A DNA stretch of 64,000 nt from the NCBI GenBank assembly GCA_036925085.1, contig JAUPFP010000013.1, positions 4,660,155-4,724,154 on the forward strand, in the 5' to 3' direction. Within the stretch, counting starts at the first letter, position 1. Every line of letters begins with the position of its first letter. The translations under genes were made by a program, and so were the position numbers. Below are positions 1 through 11,900 of this stretch, piece after piece. Origin of the DNA: Brachycybe producta (lineage: Eukaryota; Arthropoda; Diplopoda; Playtdesmida; Andrognathidae). Under the pieces are notes generated by a model. The model saw only the letters and a program-made list of their open reading frames with translations. It had not been told where the DNA came from and ran no database searches.

Positions 1-943
1 ATGAAAGTCTGTCATCCTCGACTACTTCCTTACTTAGTGGCTACGAATCCCATCAATTACGGTCGTCCGTGTCAGTTATCTTGCGTCGAAGCGTTGGCTG
101 CGGCTCTAACTATTACAGGCATATCTCAAAGCTATGTAAATAATTAGTTTCAAATAAGACGTTTTTATAATTGTTTCTTTTAAGGTTTTCGCGACGTTGC
201 AGAGACATATCTAAGTAAATTCAAATGGGGTGTTGGTTTCTTGAAACTAAATGACGAGGTTCTAGATGATTACGTTCGATGTAAAAGCGGAACGGACGTT
301 GTGGCCGCTCAAACAAAATATTTAGAAAAAATAGATGGCGAAAAGATGCAAAGAGGTGAAAGAATTGTTTAATTTATGCAAGAAAATGAATTTGAATAGA
401 AATATTCGAAATGGTTATTCGGCATTTTCAAAGTGCCATTGAGTTTTCTATTTTAATTTATCGGTGATTAGTTTCTAAAACGATTTTTTTAAAAAGAATA
501 CAACAACAAAGCTTTTAAGGGTCACCCAAACCGTCGCGGGCGTCCAACATATGGCCGGAGATGGGACCAATAACGCTGCGTGCGGCACCGCCGGCAGGTG
601 GGCCCATTTCCCGCCAAATGTTGACCGTCCCGCGACCCCTTTCCCACTTCTGCTCCTGTGTTGGTTTGGGTGATCCTTTATTTCTATTACTTTGCGGATT
701 CACTTTAAATCATGCCTAATTGCTCCACTTTTAATGCATTTCTTAGGTAATTATGAACAATTGGACAATGGAACCAAGAGTTCCAACCCAAACGATCGAG
801 TCGGTTTGATGCCACCCTCAGAAAGGTTCCGACGAAATAAAATAGTTTGAACCACGTGTGAATTAAACCGTTTATGTTTCAGTTCTTCGGATGAGAGCGA
901 ACAGGAATTTGAACACGCACCGACAACAAACTTAAAGAAGTGA
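1..943 (+). CDS. TSR3: 18S rRNA aminocarboxypropyltransferase TSR3, 3' part
   Basis: Transfers the 3-amino-3-carboxypropyl group of S-adenosylmethionine to a hypermodified pseudouridine of 18S rRNA during late 40S maturation in the cytoplasm (family knowledge). Exons read: 1-118, 185-355, 747-825 and 883-943 (stop TGA 941-943). Exon 1 encodes [19 protein letters not shown], followed by the [11 protein letters not shown] block and, in exon 2, [12 protein letters not shown]; these are the conserved core of TSR3. The C-terminal tail is acidic and Ser-rich ([10 protein letters not shown]), as in animal orthologues. The ATG at position 1 is internal: the family has a conserved N-terminal half that must lie upstream of the window. 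The first intron appears to use a GC donor (ACAG/GC at 119), since this is what joins ITG to FRDVAE in frame; an ordinary GT at 136 breaks the family alignment. Intron 3 carries a small DNA transposon. Identification is firm; the first splice site is the weak point. Confidence 0.9.
518..677. mobile_element. MITE, 160 bp, TTA target duplication (PIF/Harbinger-like)
   Basis: GC-richer island in TSR3 intron 3. Ends are AGGGTCACCCAAACC (518-532) and its inverted partner GGTTTGGGTGATCCT (663-677), 14 of 15 matching, flanked by TTA at 515-517 and 678-680. Small size, TIRs and TTA duplication are the hallmark of PIF/Harbinger MITEs. No coding capacity. Confidence 0.8.
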
Positions 944-2137
944 TGAGAGATTGTTTTTTTTGTAAGTAATTTTAATACCTTTTGCTATAAATAAAAAAGA
1001 AAACATTACGTAAGACAAAAAAAGAAACCTCTCGAGAGAAAAAAATATTGAATTAAATATTTTCTTTTTTTACAAAAAAAAAATTAAATTTTCTTCAACT
1101 TTTAAAACAAGTTCTTTGAAGACTATATACATTTTGTTAAAAAAAATTAATTCAAACAAATCCTCGTAAACCAAACTGTCTTTTTTTCTCTCCTTCATAT
1201 TCGAAAATACTCACCGATGAACATAAATAATCGTGCATCGAAGAAGAGAAAACATATCAATAAAGAAGGGGTGAGAGGGGGACGGGTAGAGGGTACAAAC
1301 GCAAAACCTTTTCTTTCGATTATTGTTTCTAAAGATAATCAGGTAACAGATGGACTCAAATCACCAAGAAAAAAAAAACTGGGCGACGTAAAAATCTGGA
1401 ATGGAAGATGATTGCCTGACCGAAAAAGAAAAAAAAAAAACACCGCGAAAAAACAAAACCCAGGGTTGTGTCTCCTAAACATTTCACTATCCATGCCCGA
1501 CGATCGCCTCTTAAATGTCTTGTTTAAGTTCGATTTCAAAAAAAAAAAAACTACCAAGGAAAAAAAAAAAAAAGAAAAACCAAAAAGCCGTAACAAAAAC
1601 AAAAAAATTGCAGATGTCATTGTTCCTTCTCTCCAAAAAAAAAATCTCGACTTCACACACGCACTCGGAAAAAACAAACGATGAAATTCACAGTTTCTTT
1701 TGTAGAAAACGTAGGACGAATCACTGCAACAACTGAAGCTGGAAACGAAACTTTCTTTTTCTGATTAATTTTTAACATTTTTTTCTATCTTCCGAAGAAC
1801 CAGTTCATAAATAAGCAAATAATTTTTCCATACATCAGATGGACTTTTTAAATTAAACCATCGTAATCTAGTGGAAAAATTTTGCTCGATTCTCAAAATT
1901 AATTTTTAAAACAAGACCCAACTCGCGGGACTCTCGTTTGAAACCAAAGACAGACTCTTGTTGGATGTCGAAAAAGGAACTTCAACTTAAATTTGGATCG
2001 GAGAGAGATAGAGAGACGTATCACAAATTGGTAGTTAACGCAAATTCCCTCTTGGAAACCCTTTTTTGTATGGAAGTTGGTGGTTTTTTCTTTCTTTCGC
2101 AACAACATTAACAAATTTATCTTCTCTCTTCTGATTA
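944..2137. other. Convergent intergenic spacer between TSR3 and LENG8-like gene
   Basis: About 1.2 kb holding the 3' UTRs of two genes that converge. Between about 1200 and 1740 it is strongly A-rich on the + strand (Lys/Thr-rich spurious reading frames). No other gene or RNA recognised. Confidence 0.6.
989..994 (+). promoter_or_regulatory. Polyadenylation signal AATAAA of TSR3
   Basis: A canonical AATAAA lies 46 bases after the TSR3 stop codon, followed by A- and T-rich sequence. Position fits a short 3' UTR; the cleavage site itself is not visible. Confidence 0.5.
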
Positions 2138-5100
2138 TCAGAGAGCGTTGATTGCATTCAAACTTTGCTTGCAGTCAATGTTGCCACTACTTTCATCCCC
2201 ATTCTTGTCACCACCCACCATCATCAAAACCAACCCATAATTCCCTAAGAATTTTCTGCAATCCTCCGTACTGTCAAACGCAAGGACCCTTTCTACTAAG
2301 GACACTGGCAAAACTGGACGATATCTGAGAAACGTGGATAAACACAATTAAACATTTTTCGATTAAAACGTCTCTGAAAATAAAACAATAAGATGATTAA
2401 GGCTGAAATACAAGAAAAAACAAAACTCCCGATTACTCTCTCGATACTTACGGTGTCTCAAAGAGCCCCTAGACAAAAAATCTGATCAAAGTTGGAACAA
2501 CAAAACAAGAGAAACTCCCCAAAAAAAAAAAAAAAGGAAAGACTTAAATGTTTGTTGTACGTACGATTTGACCATGGCTTTGATGGCGGATTTTCGCACC
2601 CTTTCGACAAACCAATCGATAAGATAACCAGACATTTTGGGAGCCGTCTTATACAGCTTAAAGAATCTACAATAATTGGAGAGCGCCCAAGCTGAACGTA
2701 ACCGCAAAGCATGCAACACACACTCATTAGATTTATCCTCCTTCGTCAGTGTTGTCAAGATGGTCGTCAGATCTGAAATGGAGACCAAACTGTTTTAATG
2801 TTTGCTTTTAACGTGTAAACGCTAAAAAGAGGGGGGGGGGCCCTTCAAACTCTTGAAAATTAAACTAGAAGAGCAGCACAAAATCACTTAAGAATAATTT
2901 CATTTTGATATCTTTTAAAATAAGCTTTTTATAACAAGTTTGTAAATAAATTCAAACTTTTTTAAGTGTAAACGCGTCTTGAACTTTTGATTATTGTGTC
3001 TTTCAAAGTGGAAACTAGAAGGGTAGCTCAATCACTTAAGGGTATTTTCATGTTGATTATATTTTTCAAAATAAGCTTATGTAGCAGATGATATTTTTTT
3101 TGTCCATAAAAAGTTTATTTTAAAAGAAATCAAAATGAAAATACCCTCAAGTGATTGAGATAACCTTTTCTAGTTTCTAAAACACTTTCTACTTTATTTA
3201 ATCTCAGAATAATCAAAGTTCAAAAACCAGCTGCTCATAAACAATTATAAGCAGACAATTTTAAAATTTTATCTATAAAAAGTTCATTTTGAAATAGATC
3301 AATATGAAAATATTATTAAGTGATTGAAGCTACAGTTCTAGTTTCTAACACACTTTCAATTTCTCCTTTGCCGTTGCTTCTTCTGAAATCCAGAATAACA
3401 AAAGAGTTCTGAAAAATCAACTGTTCATAAATCGCACCTAACGTATTGGCTGTGAAGATGTAATACAGAATTCTGTACGCCGTAAACTCGAGACGATTCT
3501 CGCCTCCGATTTCAGAGTAAAGATTCTTCAACTGCGTCTGACACTGATTAAATTCTTCATGATCGACCTAAATTAGCGAGAGAAGAAAATGAAAACCACC
3601 GATCGAAGACGGGAAAAAAAAAACCACACTTGATCGCTCACGTACCTTTTCGAGTGCGATGCGAGCGTGCGTTTCGTAAACGTGAACAGTAAAATTGTTC
3701 CTTAAACACTGAACCGTCAAGTCTTGCCTGATCGACTTCAGTTGGTCGCATGCGTAACGATAATCTTGATTCTTAATCCAATGGGTTTTAGTCATCTGTA
3801 ACGACCTTTCCAAAACTTCGAGAGGACGAACAGTAGACGGGTCGGGTGCCTAAAATCACAAAAACGAACAGCAAAAATCAAATAAATGACGAAACTGTTG
3901 AACCGCAACAAAAAAGAATTACGGTCGTCAAACGAAGATAGGGTTTCTCGAGATCCTGACACGTCCCAATGATGGTAAAGTCTGACCAATCAATGTCAGT
4001 CTGTTCTTCGCCACTCTTAAAAGGTTAGAAGAAAAAAAAATTACAATTCAATATTGTTTTAATTATTTTCAATATTCCTCCGTTGAGATATTTTTTTTTC
4101 CTACATTGAAATTATTGATCATCATCGTTAGTTTTGTAGATTTAGACCTTTTTGCGGAAGACGATTCGTTATCTTGAAAGCGAGCGGCTCGTTTCTGCAA
4201 CCGCTCCGACGTAACCATTTCTCCTCCGTCCAGCGAAAACGAATCGTAAAGCCTTTAAATATAGAAGAAAAAAGATCGGCATTCAAGGTTCGGAAACAGA
4301 TTTTCATATTTGGGTCATCATTAACTCACTTCTTTTTAGCATTAGAAACAGTGCCGACAGTATTAGCATTCTGACTGTTCTTCTTTTTATTCTTTCTTTT
4401 CTTGTTCGAAGCGCTGATGTTACCCTTGTTACCTTCAACAAATGGACCCCCCTTTCCCCCCTTGAAACCCGTCCTCGTAACTGCGGGACTTATGATTCTC
4501 GAACTCAATTTCGGACCGCGATCCGAATCGTTGGAACTCGAACTGCAATTGTAAACGATCGTGATATAAGTCCAAGGAATTTGAGTTACAACTTAACAGC
4601 CTAGACATTCCAGAGTGCACGTGCCGCCGTAGACACTACGTAAGTTAAAATTTGACGTGTCTAAAACGTGATCTCGATTTCTAACAATAAGTTTCTCTTC
4701 AAACAGAGTTTTGAACAATCGTAGAAGCCGCAGTTAATTCAATGCCGTGGTCAGGTTTTACGGTCTTTTGGCTGCAAAATTCACAGGAGTTTTTATTTTA
4801 CGCCCTTTTGAATTATGCTAAATTGCTTGACCCATGACAAAGGGTCAATGACCTAAAAAAAAAAGTCCGTTTTGTTGATTACCATTTGTTCTCGTTTGTA
4901 TTTCAGTGTATTCCTTAATATGTTCCTCGAGTGCTATCGTTATTTTGTGTTTCGAATTACCGTTTGATTGCTAGAGAGCCATTTGAGTGAGTTTGGAACC
5001 GCCAAACTTACCAATGTGCAACATCGGAGTGTCTAGGCTCTCTTAACGAGATCGTAAAAACCAAATACCTGCTACGTCGTTTTCTAGAAATCGATTCACT

Positions 5101-7839
5101 ACGACGATGAAACGAAGAAGGTGGAGATGGAGACCTAGAATCGAGAGAGCGCGACTTGGACCTATTTCGATATGGAAAACGATTACGTCCCGAATGAGGT
5201 ACAATTTTCGATCCACTCGAAAACTGTGGAGACGGCTGTTGTTGTTGCTGCTGCGGCTGTGGCGTCGGTAGTTGTTGTTGTAGTCTTGGTCTAGGAGTAG
5301 AAATACTTGAAACTGGTTGATGATCTTTCTTTAAAGATTCACTGTAAACGCTGCAAAGTGAGATAAAAAAAACTTTAAACGATCCTCCATTTGTATCCGA
5401 TCTATCGATAACCAACCTTGGTAAAGGTTCTTCGTCCCAGTTCTTTGACCAAACCGTTTTATCCTGAAAAGATTTTGTAATCTTCCCCTTAAGAAAGATT
5501 TGAACTTGATCTTTGTCGACATCCATGATGCACTTGTCGAAAGCACGATGAACATACTGACGAAGGCTTTCGGGCCAAGTGTCTTGACCGGTCATTCCTG
5601 AACTCGCTTCTACTTGTTTTGCAGCGGCATTATTACTGTAAATACCAAAATAGAAAACGGTTCTTAGATTGAAGTTCAGATTAAAAAAACGAATCAAACC
5701 TTTGTCCCGAAGGTGCGTTCGACGTCTGAAAACCAGGAGTCGTCGGTTTAACTCCGTATTTTGCATTCGGAACCTCCAATTTCTGCATATCAGAGTCGGA
5801 ATCGACACCATTCAATTGGAAAGCCGATTCCTGTGTGCCACCAGCGACAGCATCCGAATTCTGAACCGGATTTCTTCTTGGCAAGTTGAATTTGATGCTT
5901 CCTGCACCCGGAGCTTCTAATCGGGGGAAAACCAAATTTTACTTTTAAGAACAAATTGAGAGAAAGCGCGGGAAACGCTTCGAATGAAACTAACGATTCG
6001 TTTTCTGTGGACGATAATTATGATTCTGATGCATGTTCTTGTAACTTTGTACTACGTAACTGTCGTTATTCATTTCTCCCATCTTAAGAGAGTTTATGAA
6101 CGCGTTCTTCTTGCCGACGATCGATCCAAATCCTCCTCCTCCGTTTGACGACGACACCGGTGGAGACGCAAACTGCTTACCTGTGGATCATCATGAAAGA
6201 AAGATCAAGATTAAAGGTCAAAAAGACGACCAACTGACGAGGTTAAAACCTGTGTTCTGCGGTCTGACTTCTACTGGAGGCGGAGGCTGAACTTTATTTC
6301 CAACGGTATTAGACGCGGGAGGAGGTGGGGGAGGAAATCTATTTGTAGGAGGTGGAATCTGTGGCGCAGTAGGAAACGCATTGTACGCGGTTTGCTGTAG
6401 ATAAATGTAATAATAAACAAACCACGTTAAAACAGAATAGAAAACTTGTACAGAGTTTGAAAATAAAATTATAATTAAAAATAAATATAAAAGTATGAAT
6501 TAAATTATTAAATTTAAATCGTACCTTTTTTAATTTAAACCAAAAAAAATCTATTTTGAAACTTCCAAAGTTTTAAACAAAAAATTGAACAAAATGGATT
6601 TTCTTGAAAGAAAAAAAAGTTTAAATTTATAATTTCAAATTTTTTTTAATTTTTTAATTAGAAAAAAATAAAATAACAACTAAATTAATTTTCTAATTTA
6701 TTTTATACATAATTTTCATATTTTATTTAATTATTATACAGGATGTGCCAAAAATGTATACACCATTTGGTTGTTAATAACTGCCATGTTCATTTTCTTA
6801 AATTTAATTTAATAATATTTATAATTATTAAGAGTAAATTTCACAATAAATATTAGATATAAACAGCATTGCATGTTTTATCTTTAAATGCGGCATTATC
6901 TCAAGTGTTCGAAATGTCACTCATTTTTTATCGAGGCGCATTTGCTAACTTCAGTTAAGAAATAAATCGACAAGCACACGTCACATGCAATTGTGCGACA
7001 ATTATCTTCAATTTCTTACCATAATTGTATTAAAAACAACAAGAAATTGAAAAGAATTGTCGCACAATTACAAGATATGTTTGCAGAAACAGTTTCTCAC
7101 CAATTGTCAGCAATGGAAATGGATGACATTTTGAAAACTTGAGATAATACATCATTTTAAACACAAAACATGCAATGCCATAAAATCACACTATAATTTT
7201 TTTTTTTTCAAGGCCATGTTTTAAGCATAGCTTTACTTTGAGTAAAGTTTCAGAATATAGAGCGAAAAAAAAAATACAAGAACAAAACTTGTCACTTGAA
7301 CTTGAAACCTCTGTCTGAACAGGATTCAAACAGTAAATAGACCAGGATTTTTCCATCTTGTTGAGATTTTAAGTTGAAGTTAAAAGTGCCAAGTTTCCAT
7401 CTTGAATTAGAACCAAAGTGATTTTAAAAAAAAATGTATTAACGTACGGAATATTGTCCCAGACCATACGACTGGTAGTTATAATTGTGATAACTAATTT
7501 AAAAAGAAAAACGAAAGAAATTCGATTAGAAGTCACAAGAATCAAGAACTTCCAATTCATTCCCGTATTTATTAATTACCTTCCCGGATAACCGTACTGT
7601 AAATTCTGTAATCCGTAATGTGAAGGATAATACGACGATAACATTTGTTGATATTGTGTGTGAGGATTGTAATTAGCCTGTAAAGGAACGTTAGAACCCT
7701 TTGGTGCTTCTTGTTTTGAAGGAATTTGTGTTTTTTCCAATGCTTTTCGTGCGTTTTCCCAAGCTAAATTCTTATCGCCGCTAGGGGCAGCACCAACAAC
7801 GCCTGCGTTATTTGCTGTAGAACTCACGCTTGTAGCCAT
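2138..7839 (-). CDS. LENG8: LENG8-like SAC3/GANP-domain protein
   Basis: Fourteen coding exons on the minus strand: 7839-7580, 7493-7448, 6394-6250, 6180-5995, 5916-5700, 5635-5417, 5350-5069, 4542-4330, 4252-4148, 4013-3923, 3849-3646, 3567-3438, 2772-2565, 2324-2138. They join in frame to 830 residues, close to vertebrate LENG8. The N-terminus ([13 protein letters not shown]) and Tyr/Pro/Gln-rich low-complexity stretch match the family; residues about 300-357 carry [14 protein letters not shown] and a Trp-Ser-x-x-Trp-like segment; about 400-530 is Ser/Arg- and Lys-rich, likely a nuclear signal. [10 protein letters not shown] (about 542) opens the SAC3/GANP/PCI-like domain, with [36 protein letters not shown] and [16 protein letters not shown], ending at 830. 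SAC3 proteins act in nuclear mRNA processing and export; the precise role of LENG8 is inferred from that family. Start chosen because it matches orthologues. Introns host palindromic MITEs. Divergently paired with the PKA gene. Confidence 0.94.
2801..3431. repeat. Nested copies of palindromic repeat family A (LENG8 intron 12)
   Basis: Contains the arms AAACTAGAAGGGTAGCTCA (about 3012) and its inverse near 3165 and 3335, with ATAAAAAGTTTATTTT-type centres. At least two copies are interleaved. The right edge reaches to within a few bases of the exon 12 splice donor at 3437. Confidence 0.75.
6866..7178. mobile_element. Fold-back element in LENG8 intron 2
   Basis: Left arm begins GCATTGCATGTTTTATCT and contains ATTATCTCAAGTGTTCGAAA; the right arm is its imperfect inverse ending ACATGCAATGC. 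A second inner inverted pair surrounds GTGCGACAATTATCTTCAAT near 6996 and its inverse near 7045-7065. No reading frame. Upstream, 6740-6765 reads ACAGGATGTGCCAAAAATG, which may be a separate transposon end. Confidence 0.65.
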
Positions 7840-8492
7840 TTAAACGCCTTAAAATACCTCTAAAATTAGAAAGAAATAACATTAGAATATAATGCAATCA
7901 TTAAATACGCGAATACACACGTTTTTCAAGACGAAAATAGCGACGAAGTGAAGATAAACCTGAAAAACAACTTACACTTATTAAAAAACAAAATGGCGAT
8001 TTGTCTTTTAAAAAAATTATGCGGAGGGATACAACAAAAAAAATTACAACTTTCATATATTGTAATTGGCGGCTAATTATAAAATGCGCCGATCAAGGTC
8101 AGAATTCATCAGCGTAAAGTTATTTATATTTTAGTTTGTTTTTTAATCATTTCTATAAAAATATAAGTTGCATTTTATTGTCTTAATATATAAAAATAAT
8201 TTTTTTAATCATAAATTGAATGAAATATAATAAACGGCGGATAGCAGCCGACTAAAAACTGCTTTACAGCTGAAAAAAAACAAGGTAACTCTCCAAATCG
8301 GAATGAAACACATCTTTTACAGCGCCACTGTTGGTAAACGCGTACTTTTCTTAATATTCATATTGATAAATTTATACGACTTGCTAAAAATCAACTATAA
8401 TTGTGTATTACAAAGTCTTCCTATATGAAGTGTCGCGTATCTGGCGCGAAAATAATAAGGCGTCTGCCTAGTTTTTACCTTAATAGGATATA

Positions 8493-8500
8493 TGACGTCA
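8493..8500. promoter_or_regulatory. Perfect palindromic cAMP-response element, distal
   Basis: TGACGTCA in the context TATGACGTCAGCAG, about 500 bases upstream of the PKA regulatory-subunit start codon. This is the full CREB/ATF consensus. Function inferred. Confidence 0.6.
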
Positions 8501-8758
8501 GCAGAAATGGGAGCGAATTATTTTTAGACACAAAATAGTCCTAGAATGTAAATATTAGTTTAAAATAAATATATCAGAACAAGTGAAATTTCTAATAAAT
8601 TATAATAGTTATTAAGCACGGCAACGTTTAATTGTTTTTAAATCAGCACGAAAAATGATAAATTAAGAATATAAAAATATTTACAAGTTACTTGAATACA
8701 GTCGGTGAAGCGGCTCTTAAGAGGAGAACGAGTAAGGGGAGGCGATTATGACGTCAGT

Positions 8759-8766
8759 ATTTTGAA
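8759..8766. promoter_or_regulatory. Perfect palindromic cAMP-response element, proximal
   Basis: TGACGTCA in the context TATGACGTCAGTAT, about 235 bases upstream of the PKA regulatory-subunit start. It shares the 11-base string TATGACGTCAG with the distal site. Confidence 0.6.
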
Positions 8767-8998
8767 GCTAATTATTGCTACAAAGATGTGTACTAATATG
8801 GCAATTTTTTTTCTTCTTATTATGTTATATGAGACAAGAAACGCCATGTTGGTTTATCTTTTAGTTTACATCAATAGGTTTTAAATAGTGCTTCATTATT
8901 TTGACTGCAAGGAAGTTACTAATGCCATCTTTTTCCCCTATTCATTTTAACTTTTTTTTTTAATACGATATTTCGTATTGTGTTAAAAGGTTTTCAAG

Positions 8999-11900
8999 AT
9001 GGCGAGCAACACGGATGAAGAACAGAGTCTTCGAGATTGTGAGGTTTACGTCCAACGACACAACATACAACAGATTTTAAAGGACTGTATTGTTAAATTA
9101 TGCGTCAGTAGACCTGAAAATCCGATCGCTTTCCTCAGAGAATACTTTCAGAAATTAGAAAAGGTAAAAATCGTCTTCCCTTTCAGTCATTATCTTCTTC
9201 TTGTCGTCCTTCTCCTCCTCCTCCTCCTCACCCTCCCCCTTCCCCTTTCGACCAATTTTGCTTACGAAATCCCATTGGAATTTCCGTTTTGAATGGGATC
9301 CACTCAAGAGATTCTTTCCATGACCTAAATTGCCTACTTATTATTATTGTTGCTCGTACTTTTTTAACTCTTTTAAAATCGTTTATTCTTGTTTAATTGG
9401 TGTTTTTTTTAAAAAAGTTCAAATGTGAGCAACTTAAAAACGTGCAAATTTGTAGGAAACTTTCAAAAGTAACGAAAATATCTTTGTTCAGTTACTCTTG
9501 TCTTACTGGTTTAACCTTAAATGACCAGTTTCTACTTGCTTTTCTACCCTGATATCATGATATGAACGAATACAGTTTTTTTTTTTTTATTATTAAATGA
9601 CTGAATTTGGTTGCTTTCTAGTCTTAAATAAAAGCGAATAAGGTTGTTTTCTAGTTAGGAATGTCTGAATGCTGGTGTTTTCTAGTCTGAAGTGAATAAA
9701 TATTATTTTCTAGTTTGAAATCAACCGAATGTTGGTGCTTTCTAGTCAATAAATGAGCGAATAAATCTGTTTTTTGGTTAGAAATGAACCGATTACAGTT
9801 GTTTTCTAGTCTGAAATGCATAAATACGGTTGTTTTTTTTTAAGTCTGAAATGACTGAATTTGTTTGTTATAAATGAACGAATTTGGTTGTTTTTTGTAC
9901 TGAAATAAACGAATTCTGTTCATTTATAACTTTTAAACGATAGAATTTTGTTTAAATATAAATGATTTCTTGACGTGAATGGATAAATTCAGTTATTTTC
10001 TAATCTTAAAGGAGCTATTTCAATTTTTTGTCTGTAAAGGACCGAACTTTAAATGCTCAATGTGGTTAGCTTTCAAGGGGAAATTAATTAAAGAGAATTT
10101 TGTAATTTCGTTTGTTCGTTTTTTTTTTTTTTTTTGGTCTGAAAATACAGGAAGCTGCTCTGAAAGCAAAACAACAAAGTGTAGCTACAACTCCACCGAG
10201 TGACGAACCGGAAGATCTTTCTCCGATGCCGACTCAAGTCGTGCAAAGACCGCGACGTGGAGCGTTTAGTGCCGAAACGTACACCGAAGAGGATGCGACG
10301 ACCTACGTCAAGAAGGTTTCGTTGTGGTACTGCAAGTCTTTTTGCTTAACGACGTTCGAACGCCATTTTTACTTTTCAGGTTGTTCCGAAGGATTACAAA
10401 GCGATGGAATCTTTGTCGCGAGCGATTGCAAAGAACGTTCTTTTCGCACATTTGGACGAAAACGAAAAAGGGTTCGAATTTTTTTGTTGTTTATTCGGAA
10501 AAAGTGTAAGATGTTATAAATTGTGTTGTTGTTGTTCTTTGTTGCTACATAGAGACATTTTCGACGCGATGTTTCCGGTTGTTAGTTGTGCGGGCGATAT
10601 CATCATTCAACAGGGCGACGAAGGAGACAATTTTTACGTCATTGATCAGGGCGAAGTCGATGTTAGTAACATTTGTTAAGACTTTTAAGATTCTTTTTTA
10701 AATGCATAACGCCTCTAAAATTATTGGTTATTCTGTTTTTTAGAAGCAACATTAAGAAAAACCTGAATGCGTTTTATAAACTAGAAGAGTAAGAAAATCT
10801 TTAAAAAAAAAAAAAGTAAAAATTTTATAGCACTTTGAAGAATGATCAAATTTTTAAGTTTTTTTTTTAATACTAGCAAATTCATTTTTAAAGTTATCAG
10901 TTCCATAAAAGTTTATTTTAACATGAAAATGACATGAAAAAAACATGAAAATCAGCCATAAGTGAGTTGTTTGCTCCTCTAGTTTTTAAAACGATTTTTA
11001 ACAATAGTTTCTCAAGCAGTAAGCTGTTTAAAACTATATGTTTGAACTGTTGGTTTTGTGTTTCAGGAGTAACTTAAAGAGAAATTGAAATTGTGTTAGA
11101 AACTAGAACGGTAGCAGAATCACTTGTTAAGATTTTTGTCTTGATATCTTTCAAAATAAACTTTTTATAAATAAATGTTTAAAAAATATTGTCTGCCTAA
11201 AGTGGAGCGATTTTTTAAACTGACACAAAAAGGTTATTTTAAAAGATATCATTATTAAAATACCCTCCAAATTAATTGAGTTGCCCTTCTAGTTTCTAAA
11301 ACACTTTGAAGTTTCTTTTAATTTTGCTCCTTAAAGACAGTTTAATTGGAGTTTGAGCGACATTTACACTGTAAAATCACCTTAACCGTTTTTCAGATCT
11401 TTGTAAACGGAGAATTAGTGATAACTATCGGAGAAGGAGGAAGTTTTGGAGAATTGGCTCTCATTTACGGAACTCCGAGAGCTGCAACCGTTCGGGTGAT
11501 GAATCATTACATTTCGACGGGTAACGAAATTGAAAGGATTCTCATCGAACGTTCGAAACTTTGTATTTTTCAGTCGAAGTCCGATGTTAAGTTATGGGCA
11601 ATCGATCGTGACACTTATCGAAGAATATTAATGGTTGTTATTAGATATTTTCGAAAGACTGTTTTGCCAGGCCAGAAATTTTAAGAAAGAAAATTTTGTT
11701 TTGTTTTTTCATATATATTTTAGGGTAGTACGATTCGAAAGAGGAAGATGTACGAAGAGTTTTTGTCTAAAGTATCCATCTTGGGTAGGTTTCGAGGGTA
11801 ATTTTCGTTTTGTGTCGAGTGTTTGTTTCGAGTGTTTTCGTCGTTTTATGCAGAGAGTTTGGATAAATGGGAGAGGCTGACAGTTGCCGATTCTTTGGAA

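Larger units (their letters stand above)
7840..8998. promoter_or_regulatory. Divergent promoter region, LENG8 / PKA regulatory subunit
   Basis: The two start codons lie 1159 bases apart on opposite strands, so both promoters must be here. It holds two identical TATGACGTCAG sites (see separate entries). Just upstream of the LENG8 ATG a minus-strand polypyrimidine run and AG (7860-7861) could be a 5' UTR splice acceptor. No TATA box can be assigned with confidence. Confidence 0.7.

Noticed and set aside
1217-1736. Overlapping Lys- and Asn-rich reading frames on both strands
   Set aside because: Produced by A-rich low-complexity DNA between two 3' ends; no domain or conserved pattern, and both strands are open by composition.
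5008-5811. Long minus-strand reading frame of 267 codons
   Set aside because: It is LENG8 exons 6 and 7 with the introns between and beside them read through; splice sites and family match give the true structure.
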